Assembly: GCF_013408535.1 (NCBI RefSeq)
Contig: NZ_JACBZA010000001.1
Coordinates: 992,001 to 1,056,000 of the forward strand
Length of the DNA: 64,000 bases
Origin: Actinopolymorpha cephalotaxi
GTDB taxonomy: Bacteria > Actinomycetota > Actinomycetes > Propionibacteriales > Actinopolymorphaceae
Reading direction: 5' to 3'
Shown: in pieces, positions 36,919-45,090 of the stretch
Layout: each line of letters opens with the position of its first letter
Numbering within the stretch: the stretch's first letter is position 1
Translations under genes and position numbers: made by a program
The notes under the pieces: model-generated
What the model saw: the letters and a program-made list of their open reading frames with translations, nothing else
Told to the model about the DNA's origin: nothing
Database searches by the model: none

Positions 36919-39900
36919 ATGGGGGACCGGCGGTTGGTGTTGGTGGTGGGTTCGCAGTGCGCGGCGTTGGGTCGGCCGCTGTCGTTCTTGCCGGACGCCC
37001 CGGGTCCTGTGGAGCCGGCCGGCTTGCCGGCTCGGCAGCGGCTGGTCCTGGGGTTACTTGATCTGCTGGTGGACGGGCCGGGTGGGTGTGCGCCGGTGTC
37101 CGTGAAGTGTGAGTCGGCTCCCGGGCTGCTGCTGAACCCGACGAAGGCGGTCGCGGATGCGGCGTTGTTGGCGGCTTTGCAGCAGGCCGATGAGCTGCAG
37201 GCAGTGCTGGTGGTGCATTTCGTGGGGCACGGCAGCCGGCACCAGGACGATCCCGCGGCGCCGGCACGGCATCTGCTGCATGTTTGGGACACGGTCGCCA
37301 AGCCGGTGGACACCGAGCCGGAGAGCAACGGCTGGGACCCCTATGAACTGATCCGGCGACGGCGCAACCATCTACCTAACATCGTGGGTCTGGTACTGCT
37401 GGTGGACGCGTGCTACGCGTCGTGGGCCAAGCAGCAGGTGGACGCCTGGAGCGGGGTGCAAGGCGGGCTGCTGTCCGCGTGGCTGGGTTCTTCGGGGGAC
37501 CAGCCGGCGTGGGATGGGTGTTTCACCAAGACGCTGGTCCAGGTGCTCGGGCAGGGCCTGGACGTGGCCGAGCACCCCCGCAGGGCGCTAGTGCCGGACC
37601 TGCTGGCCAGCGACCTGGAGCCGGTGCTGACGGGCTGCCAGGACCAGGCGCCGCGGCTGGGTGGGTTCGAAAGCCACAATCCGGTGCTGTTCGTAGCCCG
37701 CAACCGGCGGGCTAGCCAGCTGGGGGCCGCGCTGGGTGTGGATGCGGGCACCGAGACGCTGCTGCTGCGGCTGACAGAGAGCTACGTGACCTTCGCGGTG
37801 GACATGGTCACCGATTCAATCCGAGCCCATCGGGTCACTGCGGTGGTCGGGGGTCCAGGGGCGGGGAAGTCGACGCTGGCGGCGGCGCTGCGGCACCCGC
37901 CGGCCAGCGTGGAGAAGGTGCCGCTGGGACTGGTGCATGCCGTCGGGTTCATGGCGGTGGCATCCTCCGTGCCGGAGCTGGCCGCCACGTTGCGGGGGCA
38001 GCTGCAGAAGCTGGCCTGGTTCCCTGAAGTCGCGCGCCGGTACTGGCAGGCTAACGCCGCACGGTGGGATGACCTGGATCCGTGGCAGCGGCTCACCGGG
38101 CCGCTCAGCCTGTACCCCGATCCGGTCCGGCTGCTCGTGGACGGGTTGGACCAGCTCGAGGGCCAGCCCGGCTATCCCGAGGTTCTGCACGCGCTCCAGG
38201 CACTCGTCGACGACCCGGCGCTGGGCCACGTGAAGCTGGTGCTGGTCGGTCGTAGTGTGCCTGCCCTGGGCGGCGTCGACGCCGTCGTCGACATGCCGGT
38301 CCTCGATGTGAACACCGCGACCCGCTACCTGCACGCGCGCGGCGTGCTGGATCCCGGGACCGTGGAGTGGCTGGTGCAAGTGGCGGCCGGGAACTGGCTG
38401 GTGCTTGATCTTGCTGCTACCACCGTCAGCAGCGTCGCGGGAGGCGCGGGCTTCCCGGAGGACCAGGCGGCTCTCTACACCCAGCTGCTGGACCAGATCC
38501 GGACCCGACACGGTGGTGTGGTTGACGTGGTCATGGCGTTGCTCGCGGCCGCGGGGACCGGGCCTGTGCTCCCGTTCGACCTGCTGCACGCCACCCTCGT
38601 CGTCCTGGGCCAGCCGCTGACCCGCGCCGACCTGTACCTGCTGCTCGGCGACGTCGACCTGCACCGGCTGCTGGACCGCTCCAACACCGGGCGGGCCGAC
38701 GAACATCTCGGACTGTTCCACCAGACCCTGGGCGACTACCTCACCACCCACCCGCGCCCCGGGACCCCGGCGGCGCCCGCGGTGCATGCCGCGATCATCC
38801 ACGCCCTCGACCAACAGGCCCCGGCAACCAAGCACACCCCCGGCAGCTACCGCGATGACCCGCTGCTCACCTACGCATTCGATGTCGGCCCCCGCCATCG
38901 CCACGAAGCCGGACGCGACGACAGCCTGGTCGCTGACCTGACCCGCGATGACCCTGTCCCGCGCGTAAACCTCACTCGCTGGACCACCTGGGCATCCGTC
39001 ATCCTTGACGCGCTCGGCTGCGACCACCCCGACACCCTCACCACCCGCAGCATCATCGCCTACTGGACCGCCCAGACTGGCGATCCAAGCGAGGCGCTGC
39101 GCCTGTTACGGCAACTGCTGCCCGACCAGGAACGGGTCCTCGGCCGCGACCACCCCGACACCCTCACCACCCGCAACAACATCGCCCATTCGACCGGCGA
39201 GACCGGCGACCCAAGCGAGGCGCTGCGCCTGTACCGAGAACTGCTGCCCGACCGGGAACGGGTCCTCGGCCGCGACCACCCCGACACCCTCACCACCCGC
39301 AATAACATCGCCAGCTGGACCGGGCAGACGGGCGACCCAAGCGAGGCGCTGCGCCTGTTTCGGCAACTGCTGCCCGACCGGGAACGGGTCCTCGGCCGCG
39401 ACCACCCCGACACCCTCGCCACCCGCGGCAACGTCGCCAGCTGGACCGGCGAGGCCGGTGACCCGAGCGAGGCGCTGCGCCTGTTTCGGCAACTGCTGCC
39501 CGACCGGGAACGGGTCCTCGGCCGCGACCACCCCGACACCCTCACCACCCGCAATAACATCGCCAGCTGGACCGGGCAGACGGGCGACCCAAGCGAGGCG
39601 CTGCGCCTGTTTCGGCAACTGCTGCCCGACCGGGAACGGGTCCTCGGCCGCGACCACCCTGACACCCTCGCCACCCGCGGCAACGTCGCCAGCTGGACCG
39701 GCGAGGCCGGTGACCCGAGCGAGGCGCTGCGCCTGTTTCGGCAACTGCTGCCCGACCGGGAACGGGTCCTCGGCCGCGACCACCCCGACACCCTCATCAC
39801 CCGCGGCAACGTCGCCAGCTGGACCGGCGAGGCCGGTGACCCGAGCGAGGCGCTGCGCCTGTTTCGGCAACTGCTGCCCGACCGGGAACGGGTCCTCGGC

Positions 39901-40344
39901 CGCGACCACCCTGACACCCTCGCCACCCGCGGCAACGTCGCCAGCTGGACCGGCGAGGCCGGTGACCCGAGCGAGGCGCTGCGCCTGTTTCGGCAACTGC
40001 TGCCCGACCGGGAACGGGTCCTCGGCCGCGACCACCCCGACACCCTCATCACCCGCGGCAACGTCGCCAGCTGGACCGGCGAGGCCGGTGACCCGAGCGA
40101 GGCGCTGCGCCTGTTACGGCAACTGCTGCCCGACCACGAACAGGTCCTCGGCCGCGACCACCCCGACACCCTCATCACCCGCGGCAACATCGCTCACTGG
40201 ACCGGCGTGACAGGCCAACCGGACGAGGCGCTGCGCCTGTTACGGCAACTGCTGCCCGACCGGGAACGGGTCCTCGGCCGCGACCACCCCGACACCCTCA
40301 CCACCCGCAACAGCATCGCCTACCTGACCGGCACGATCGAATGA
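36919..40344 (+). CDS. Caspase-like / STAND NTPase / TPR protein
   Basis: An 1141-residue protein in three parts. Residues 1-260 look like a caspase-fold peptidase with His104 in VVHFVGHGSRH and Cys165 in LLVDACYAS. Residues about 290-560 are a P-loop NTPase with Walker A GGPGAGKST (311-319) and Walker B LLVDGLDQLE (405-414), of the STAND/NACHT type. Residues 703-1141 are eleven 42-residue TPR units, each starting HPDTL. ATG 36919 is chosen; the frame is open upstream without coding character. Such peptidase-STAND-repeat proteins act as invader sensors or in cell suicide in multicellular bacteria. Function here is inferred. It points at the Cys-rich/TM pair at 42507-43471. Confidence 0.85.
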   Translation: MGDRRLVLVVGSQCAALGRPLSFLPDAPGPVEPAGLPARQRLVLGLLDLLVDGPGGCAPVSVKCESAPGLLLNPTKAVADAALLAALQQADELQAVLVVHFVGHGSRHQDDPAAPARHLLHVWDTVAKPVDTEPESNGWDPYELIRRRRNHLPNIVGLVLLVDACYASWAKQQVDAWSGVQGGLLSAWLGSSGDQPAWDGCFTKTLVQVLGQGLDVAEHPRRALVPDLLASDLEPVLTGCQDQAPRLGGFESHNPVLFVARNRRASQLGAALGVDAGTETLLLRLTESYVTFAVDMVTDSIRAHRVTAVVGGPGAGKSTLAAALRHPPASVEKVPLGLVHAVGFMAVASSVPELAATLRGQLQKLAWFPEVARRYWQANAARWDDLDPWQRLTGPLSLYPDPVRLLVDGLDQLEGQPGYPEVLHALQALVDDPALGHVKLVLVGRSVPALGGVDAVVDMPVLDVNTATRYLHARGVLDPGTVEWLVQVAAGNWLVLDLAATTVSSVAGGAGFPEDQAALYTQLLDQIRTRHGGVVDVVMALLAAAGTGPVLPFDLLHATLVVLGQPLTRADLYLLLGDVDLHRLLDRSNTGRADEHLGLFHQTLGDYLTTHPRPGTPAAPAVHAAIIHALDQQAPATKHTPGSYRDDPLLTYAFDVGPRHRHEAGRDDSLVADLTRDDPVPRVNLTRWTTWASVILDALGCDHPDTLTTRSIIAYWTAQTGDPSEALRLLRQLLPDQERVLGRDHPDTLTTRNNIAHSTGETGDPSEALRLYRELLPDRERVLGRDHPDTLTTRNNIASWTGQTGDPSEALRLFRQLLPDRERVLGRDHPDTLATRGNVASWTGEAGDPSEALRLFRQLLPDRERVLGRDHPDTLTTRNNIASWTGQTGDPSEALRLFRQLLPDRERVLGRDHPDTLATRGNVASWTGEAGDPSEALRLFRQLLPDRERVLGRDHPDTLITRGNVASWTGEAGDPSEALRLFRQLLPDRERVLGRDHPDTLATRGNVASWTGEAGDPSEALRLFRQLLPDRERVLGRDHPDTLITRGNVASWTGEAGDPSEALRLLRQLLPDHEQVLGRDHPDTLITRGNIAHWTGVTGQPDEALRLLRQLLPDRERVLGRDHPDTLTTRNSIAYLTGTIE
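39025..40330 (+). repeat. Eleven tandem 126-bp TPR-coding repeats
   Basis: The HPDTL codons recur at exactly 126-bp steps from 39025 to 40285. Units 3-6 alternate two types (NNIASWTGQTG and GNVASWTGEAG), giving a 252-bp higher-order repeat, and units 6-9 repeat the GNVASWTGEAG type with only Ala/Ile changes. DNA identity is very high, including silent sites, so the repeats were copied recently or are kept alike by gene conversion. Confidence 0.92.
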
Positions 40345-40424
40345 AATCTCAGCCGAGGCTCGAGGAGGGGGCTACCGACCGACCTCAGAGACCTACCTGT
40401 CTCGGCCTGCTCCTTACCTGCCAA

Positions 40425-40877
40425 CTAGGGCGTGTCTCCCAGTTCGCGTAGCCAGGTGATGATCGCGCCGAGCACGACGCCGCCGCGGTAGGTCAGGGCG
40501 AGCTTGTCGTACCTGGTGGCCAAGCCTCGCCACTGCTTCAGGACGTTGAAAGAACGCTCGATGACGTTGCGCCCCTTGTACGCCTCGGCGTCGAACGCCG
40601 GTGGTCGGCCACCCTTGGAGCCCTTGCGTTTGCGGTTTCCTGTCTGGTCGGACGGTTCGGCGATCACCGCGGTGATGCCACGGGAGCGCAGCAGCGCCCG
40701 GTTGCCGCGGGAGGAGTACGCCTTGTCCGCCAGGACCGCGTCGGGTCGGGTCCGCGGGCGCCCTCGACCCTGCCTGGGTACGCGAATCGCCTTGAGCAGG
40801 TTCGCGAACATCGGCGAGTCGTTGGCCTGGCCGGGCCCGAGCAGCAGCACGAGCGGGCGGCCCTTGCCGTCGCACAA
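40425..40877 (-). CDS. IS5-family transposase OrfB, copy 2
   Basis: The C-terminal DDE half with VLADKAYSSRG and NVIERSFNVLKQW. Protein differences from copy 1 are minimal (for example PPAFDAEAY for PPTFDAEAY). The stop TAG at 40425-40427 is again supplied by the target CTAG. The frame extends upstream through EPADHAIGRSRGG to overlap OrfA. Confidence 0.87.
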   Translation of the reverse strand: MCDGKGRPLVLLLGPGQANDSPMFANLLKAIRVPRQGRGRPRTRPDAVLADKAYSSRGNRALLRSRGITAVIAEPSDQTGNRKRKGSKGGRPPAFDAEAYKGRNVIERSFNVLKQWRGLATRYDKLALTYRGGVVLGAIITWLRELGDTP

Positions 40878-41378
40878 GTGGTGAATCTTCGTGCTCAGGC
40901 CTCCGCGGGAGCGGCCGATGGCGTGGTCAGCCGGCTCGATCCGCAGATTCGTGTGATTCGACAGCTCCCCCTGTGCCAGTGGCGGGCCTGGTCAGGTTGG
41001 TGCCGTGCTGGTGCGCGCGGTTGATCGTCGAGTCCACGCTGACCGACCAGTCGATGTCACCGGCCGCGTCGGCGTGCGCGAGCAGCGCGGTGTGGATCCG
41101 GTCCCAAGTGCCGTCGCCGCAGAACCGGCGATGCCGCTTCCAGACCGTCTGCCACGGCCCGAACCGCTCCGGCAGGTCACGCCAGGCGATGCCGGTCCGG
41201 AACCGGTACACGACACCCTCCACGATCGTGCGGTGCTCCCGAAACCTGTTGCCCCGCTTGCCGTCCGAGGACGGCATCAAGGGCTCGATCAGCTCCCACT
41301 CGGCATCGGACAGCACGGCTGAACGCGACATCGGTCAACCATCGCAGCCCGGAAGACCGACATTCAGGAGACACGCCC
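40428..41378 (-). mobile_element. IS5-family (IS427-type) insertion sequence, copy 2
   Basis: A 951-bp near-copy of the element at 13924. It is flanked by TA repeats at 40426-40427 and 41379-41380 within CTAG. The right junction, GCCC-TAG-G, produced a new CCTAGG into which IS481 copy 2 inserted. The target CTAG was the stop codon of the membrane protein gene now ending at 42507. Confidence 0.92.
40927..41331 (-). CDS. IS5-family transposase OrfA, copy 2
   Basis: A 134-residue N-terminal transposase half with the DNA-binding region and first catalytic Asp (VSVDSTINRAH). It differs from copy 1 in a few residues (AEWELIEPLMP, REHRTIVEGVV). It keeps the same frame break and the same G5 run, so the split is a property of the element and not a random mutation. 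Confidence 0.88.
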   Translation of the reverse strand: MSRSAVLSDAEWELIEPLMPSSDGKRGNRFREHRTIVEGVVYRFRTGIAWRDLPERFGPWQTVWKRHRRFCGDGTWDRIHTALLAHADAAGDIDWSVSVDSTINRAHQHGTNLTRPATGTGGAVESHESADRAG

Positions 41379-42394
41379 TAGGTGTTGCGGGTCATGACGT
41401 TGGTGACGGTCTGCCGGAGGCGTGAGGCGGGTGGTTGGTCGCCGGCGGCGGTGTGGGCTCGATGGTAGTTGTAGTGGATGTTCCACACCTGGATCGCCTG
41501 TGCGCGTTGGGTTTCGCTGGTCCACACCCGGGCGTAGAGGAGTTCTTCGGCGAGGGTGCGCTGGTATCTCTCGACTTTGCCGTTGTGGCGTGGTGTGTAG
41601 GGGCGGGTGCGCTGGTGACGTGAGGCGAATGCTGTCGCGGTCCGCACGAACGCCCCGGCCCGGTAGTTCGCACCGTTGTCTGTGACCAGGCGAGTGATCC
41701 GGACGATGCCGTGGTCGGCGAAGAACGCACGGGCCCGGTGGAAGAAGCCGATCGACGTCTTCGCGGTCTCATCGGTCAGGTGTTCGGTGTAGGCCAGTCG
41801 GGAGAACCCGTCCACCGCCGAGTGCAGGTAGACGTAGCCAGCCTTGGCTGCGCCCTTCTTCTTGGCCTTGGCGCGCTGGGCGGCTCGGTCAGCGTCGCTG
41901 CCGCGTCCGTGGGCCCGCCAGCCGCCGCCGTCGGGGATCCGGCCGACCTTCTTCACGTCCAGGTGCACCATGTGCCCCGGATAGCGGGCGGTGATCCGCT
42001 CCGGCCGCCGGTTCGACGCGCCAGTGGGGTCCAGGTCGCGGCGCCGGTTGAGACCCAGGCGGGCCAGCCACCGGCCCACGGTGGCGACAGAGACCCGGTG
42101 GCCGCGGTGGGCGAGCTCGGCGGCGATCTTGCGGGCGGACCACTTGTGCTCCCGGCGCCAGGTCTCGATCAGCTCCACCACCCCATCCGGGGTCTGGGAC
42201 GGGGAGGAATGCGGCGCGGAGGACCGGTCGAGCAGACCGGCGTCGCCGCTGGCCCGGTAGCGGTTCACCCACTTCGACAGACACTGCCGCGACACGCCGG
42301 CCTCGGCGGCCACGTGGGCGATCGGGCGGGTCTGGCAGCGGGTGACAAGACGCAGCCGGCCGGCAGCAGTCAACGGGGCGCTAGCGTGGGACAC
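41378..42394 (-). CDS. IS481-family transposase, copy 2
   Basis: 338 residues, identical to copy 1 except the last residue: AAC-ACC-TAG gives Thr then stop, because the CCTAGG target supplies different bases from TCTAGC. The DDE residues (HLDVKK, VTDNGANY, KVERYQR) are intact. The identity of the two copies indicates very recent activity. Confidence 0.93.
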   Translation of the reverse strand: MSHASAPLTAAGRLRLVTRCQTRPIAHVAAEAGVSRQCLSKWVNRYRASGDAGLLDRSSAPHSSPSQTPDGVVELIETWRREHKWSARKIAAELAHRGHRVSVATVGRWLARLGLNRRRDLDPTGASNRRPERITARYPGHMVHLDVKKVGRIPDGGGWRAHGRGSDADRAAQRAKAKKKGAAKAGYVYLHSAVDGFSRLAYTEHLTDETAKTSIGFFHRARAFFADHGIVRITRLVTDNGANYRAGAFVRTATAFASRHQRTRPYTPRHNGKVERYQRTLAEELLYARVWTSETQRAQAIQVWNIHYNYHRAHTAAGDQPPASRLRQTVTNVMTRNT

Positions 42395-42505
42395 GAGGGG
42401 TAGATCCCTTTCGGAGGACGGTTGGTCGCACTTCCATCCTGCCGACCGGCGATCTACCCCTCCCTCACACCCCGACCACCGTCAACAACCTCATGAGCCA
42501 CAACA
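41383..42505 (-). mobile_element. IS481-family insertion sequence, copy 2 (nested)
   Basis: 1123 bp, the same size and ends as copy 1. It is flanked by the 6-bp duplication CCTAGG (41377-41382 and 42506-42511). The left duplication overlaps the last two bases of IS5 copy 2, so IS481 arrived later, into the CTAG remade by the IS5 insertion. Confidence 0.93.
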
Positions 42506-42506
42506 C

Positions 42507-43106
42507 CTAGGGGCAAGTACTGACCTTTAATTTGGGTGACAGCATCTTTACGGCCACGGTATCTCCCGGAATCGCAGCGACGGTCCGGTTTCCGAAGGCG
42601 AGGCACATGATCTTGTAGCTAGCCGTCCCGGAGGACGGGGCGAACCACGTGATACCAATCGCGACGGCAAGCAGCACAACCGCCGCCAGCGCGGCGGCGA
42701 CAGCCTGGCTAAGGTGTTTTAGGACGTTGGCCGCCGCTTTGCCACGTGCCTCGGCAAGCCTGGTCGCAAGGCCAACGATAGGCTGCGGATCGATCGTGTT
42801 GAGTCGGTCGGGATCGCCGTAAGCGCTCGCGTAGGCACGGTAGGTGCCGAAGAGTAAGCAGGCAAGCGCGAGTGTGATCAGCGCCGCCACGGCGATCTTG
42901 AACGGAGTCGCGAGGTCGCTTGTCGACTCGGGACCCTTGATGATCAACACTGTTCCGATCAGCCCCGTGAAGGCGCTCAGCGCACCGAGCCACTTCTCCG
43001 CGCGACCGCGCACGATTTGAAGGCGGTCGTCGTCGTTGTGTTCAAGAACGTCGTAGGCGTCGAGGTCCTCGCGGCTGGGCAAGTCCGTGCCCGCGGGTTG
43101 GTTCAT
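42507..43106 (-). CDS. Three-TM membrane protein of unknown function
   Basis: A 199-residue protein. The cytoplasmic start (DAYDVLEHNDDDRLQIVRGR) is followed by helices near LSAFTGLIGTVLIIKG, FKIAVAALITLALACLLFGT and AVAAALAAVVLLAVAIGITWF, then a 35-residue outer tail ending VSTCP. ATG 43106 overlaps the stop of the Cys-rich gene (ATGA), so the two are coupled. The TAG stop is in the CTAG used by IS5 and IS481 and still works. I do not recognise a family. A membrane effector or anchor for the neighbouring conflict gene is only a guess. Confidence 0.75.
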   Translation of the reverse strand: MNQPAGTDLPSREDLDAYDVLEHNDDDRLQIVRGRAEKWLGALSAFTGLIGTVLIIKGPESTSDLATPFKIAVAALITLALACLLFGTYRAYASAYGDPDRLNTIDPQPIVGLATRLAEARGKAAANVLKHLSQAVAAALAAVVLLAVAIGITWFAPSSGTASYKIMCLAFGNRTVAAIPGDTVAVKMLSPKLKVSTCP

Positions 43107-43471
43107 GACGTGACCCTTGAAACGGTATAGAGCCAGAACCGTCCGCAGCCGGAGCCGCCGGCGTTGCCGTGGTCGGAGCCGCAGCGGCAGGTCACCGGAA
43201 TCTGGATCTCCATGGTCGGGGCAGCGTGCCTGAGCTTTTCGCCCCCGCCCTGTCCCTCTGGAGGCATTGGTCGATCCCGGAAATGTCCTTGGACCTCCGC
43301 TGCACATGTCGGGCACGGGCCCTTGGCGTAGTAGGTGCGCAGATCTTCAGCGGTGTAGCCCCAGTCGCTCCACCGCGTTCGGTCTAGGGTCGACTCAGGC
43401 AAGGGCTCCTGCGCGTATCGCACCGAGGTGTCGTGTCCAGGCGTGGTGTTCCCGGGTTCTTGGATGCTCAC
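43103..43471 (-). CDS. Small cysteine-rich (zinc-ribbon-like) protein
   Basis: A 122-residue protein. Cysteines are arranged as CPTC near residue 53, CRCG near 95 and a further Cys in GGSGCGRFWLY, which suggests a zinc site. The first 50 residues are acidic and polar (WSDWGYTAEDLRTYYA). It has no signal or helix for the membrane. It is co-translated with the membrane protein downstream (ATGA overlap). No named family is recognised. It may be a soluble adaptor or regulator of that membrane protein. Confidence 0.7.
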   Translation of the reverse strand: MSIQEPGNTTPGHDTSVRYAQEPLPESTLDRTRWSDWGYTAEDLRTYYAKGPCPTCAAEVQGHFRDRPMPPEGQGGGEKLRHAAPTMEIQIPVTCRCGSDHGNAGGSGCGRFWLYTVSRVTS

Positions 43472-43597
43472 AACGAGGAGCCTAGGAGCGGTTCAGCACT
43501 GCTGTCCGGTTTTGTCAAAGCTGCGCGGGCAGCGAATCTCGTTTGAGGATCCGTAGGGCTTCCCAACCGCTGTCACCAGAAGTAGCTCGTCTGGCGA

Positions 43598-43823
43598 TCA
43601 TGTCTTCGGCGTCGGTACACCAGCGCGTTTAGTTAGCGCAATGCGGTGGAGAACAGCGTTGAGTTTGGCGGTTGCCGGTGCATGAGAGCCGGGGCCGGGC
43701 CCGGCTAAAGAACCAACTGGCCGTGGCGCGGCGCCGTTGTGGCAGGCGTAGGCGTCCCTTGGAGTAGAAGTGCCTGACACCGCACCGATCACCTGACGTC
43801 AACGGAACTTGTCTCCACGCCAA
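43598..43823 (-). pseudogene. IS110-family transposase remnant
   Basis: Two overlapping frames carry pieces of an IS110 C-terminal half: RDAYACHNGAAPRPV corresponds to RHAFARHNGTAPVPV of the intact copy at 35340, and LNAVLHRIALTKR to LNAALHRIAITQA. Frameshifts and missing ends show decay. It is a different, older copy. Confidence 0.7.
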
Positions 43824-43858
43824 GTGTCAACATCCACGTTCGGAGAGTGTGCCGCGAC

Positions 43859-44330
43859 CTATTCCATGGATCCATGGGCCCGCTCCGCTGCAACCAGGCC
43901 GGCGTGGGCATCAGAGGTCACCAACGGCACACCGGACAGGCCGCGGGTGACCAGGCCGCGCAGGAACCCCAGCCAGCCGGCGCCGTCTTCGGCGGAGGTG
44001 CCGTCGATGCCGAGGGTCTCTCGATGTCTGTCGGCGTTGACACCGGTCGCGACGAGTGCATGCACCCCCACGCCCCGGCCACCCTCGCGGACCTTCAGCA
44101 TCAGGGCGTCCATCGGAGCGAACGCGTAGGGCCAGCGTCCTGGGGTCGGGTGCCCGAGCTGCTCGACGAGTTTCTCCATCCGCCACGTCGACACCCCACC
44201 AGGTAGCAGGTCGCCACCACGCTCGTGAGGGCGCAGACCGCCTCGGCTTCGGCGCCAATCAGTGCGTAGATGAACGTCGACAGCAGGTCACGCAGCAGGT
44301 CCGGCGAGGCGGCAGCCAGTTGGTCCTGCA
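43859..44330 (-). pseudogene. IS256-family transposase remnant
   Basis: DALMLKVREGGRGVGVHALVATGVNADRHRE-type sequence (for instance MLKVREGGRGVGVHALVAT and LGIDGTSAEDGAGWLGFLR) is the central part of a mutator-type transposase. An upstream piece (LLRDLLSTFIYALIGAEAEAV, then ALTSVVATCYLVG) is in another frame, with about 80 expected codons missing between its two parts. So there is an internal deletion plus a frameshift, and no activity is expected. Together with the IS110 remnant it fills most of 43480-44550, where no intact gene is seen. Confidence 0.75.
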
Positions 44331-44549
44331 CGAACCGGCGGTCTACGTCCGCCGCTCGCCGCAAGACATCCTGATGCTGTGGCCAGCCTTCCGCGGGGTC
44401 GCCACGTCGGCCGGTTTGACGCTCAGCGCGATCTCTATGCCAGTAGCGATGGCAAACGCCTAGTGGCCCGTCGGTGGCCCGATGGGCGGTCAGGAGGTGA
44501 GATGAAAAGACACAGGTCGAGCCGGTAGCGACTCTGACCTGGGCCTTCT

Positions 44550-44597
44550 GCGGTGGAGCGGGTGACGGGAATCGAACCCGCATGACCAGCTTGGAAG
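44550..44597. repeat. tRNA-Gly 3'-half repeat, copy 3 (within intact tRNA)
   Basis: This is the 48-bp segment shared with 17836 and 18763. It runs from just past the encoded CCA to the anticodon arm of the intact tRNA, the classic crossover position for tRNA-targeting integrases. Confidence 0.85.
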
Positions 44598-44627
44598 GCT
44601 GGAGCTCTGCCATTGAGCTACACCCGC
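44554..44627 (-). tRNA. tRNA-Gly (anticodon TCC)
   Basis: A 74-nt cloverleaf read on the minus strand: acceptor GCGGGTG pairs with CACCCGC, the D arm is GCTC/GAGC, the anticodon loop is CTTCCAA (TCC), the T arm is GCGGG-TTCGATT-CCCGT, and CCA is encoded. Its 3' half is repeated twice to the left, making it the likely integration site of the island. Confidence 0.95.
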
Positions 44628-44837
44628 GTGTGCCGGTCCATGTTCCCATGACCCCGCACAGACCGGCTCGGTGACTCACCCGTCGTGGTCCGTGGACTAA
44701 ACTCCGGGCGGCACCGCGAAGTAAGCGTAGTGCCAGCCCATCCCGGTGCGCTCGGGGTGGTGCAAGATGTCTCACGTTCCGCCCGAGCCGGCCCGGCCGC
44801 ATGCGTCCGGGGCGGGTCCGGTGCCGGAACGTGTCGG

Positions 44838-44911
44838 CGGGGAGTGGCGCAGCTTGGCAGCGCGTCGGCTTTGGGTGCCGAAGGCCGGGGGTTCAAATCC
44901 CCCCTCCCCGA
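44838..44911 (+). tRNA. tRNA-Pro (anticodon TGG)
   Basis: A 74-nt cloverleaf: acceptor CGGGGAG pairs with CTCCCCG, the D arm is GCGC, the anticodon loop TTTGGGT contains TGG, and the T arm is CGGGG-GTTCAAATC-CCCC. CCA is not encoded. It lies 180 bp before tig. Confidence 0.94.
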
Positions 44912-45090
44912 CGTACGACGTACGGCGTGCCCCCGTCGCGCTCACCGCGGCGGCTGGGCACGCCGGCCGTTGGCGTACACTGCCACGCGCGTCGGGTACG
45001 TCCACCATCGGCCGTCCCGAGGTCCCGAGCCTGCGAGCGCCGGCTGGCGCATTCGGGCGATCCACGCCGCATCCGAGGAGATTCACGATC

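Noticed and set aside
39060-40190. Two antisense repeat frames opposite the TPR region
   Set aside because: They follow only from the 126-bp tandem repeats of the caspase-TPR gene; the + strand frame has the TPR pattern.
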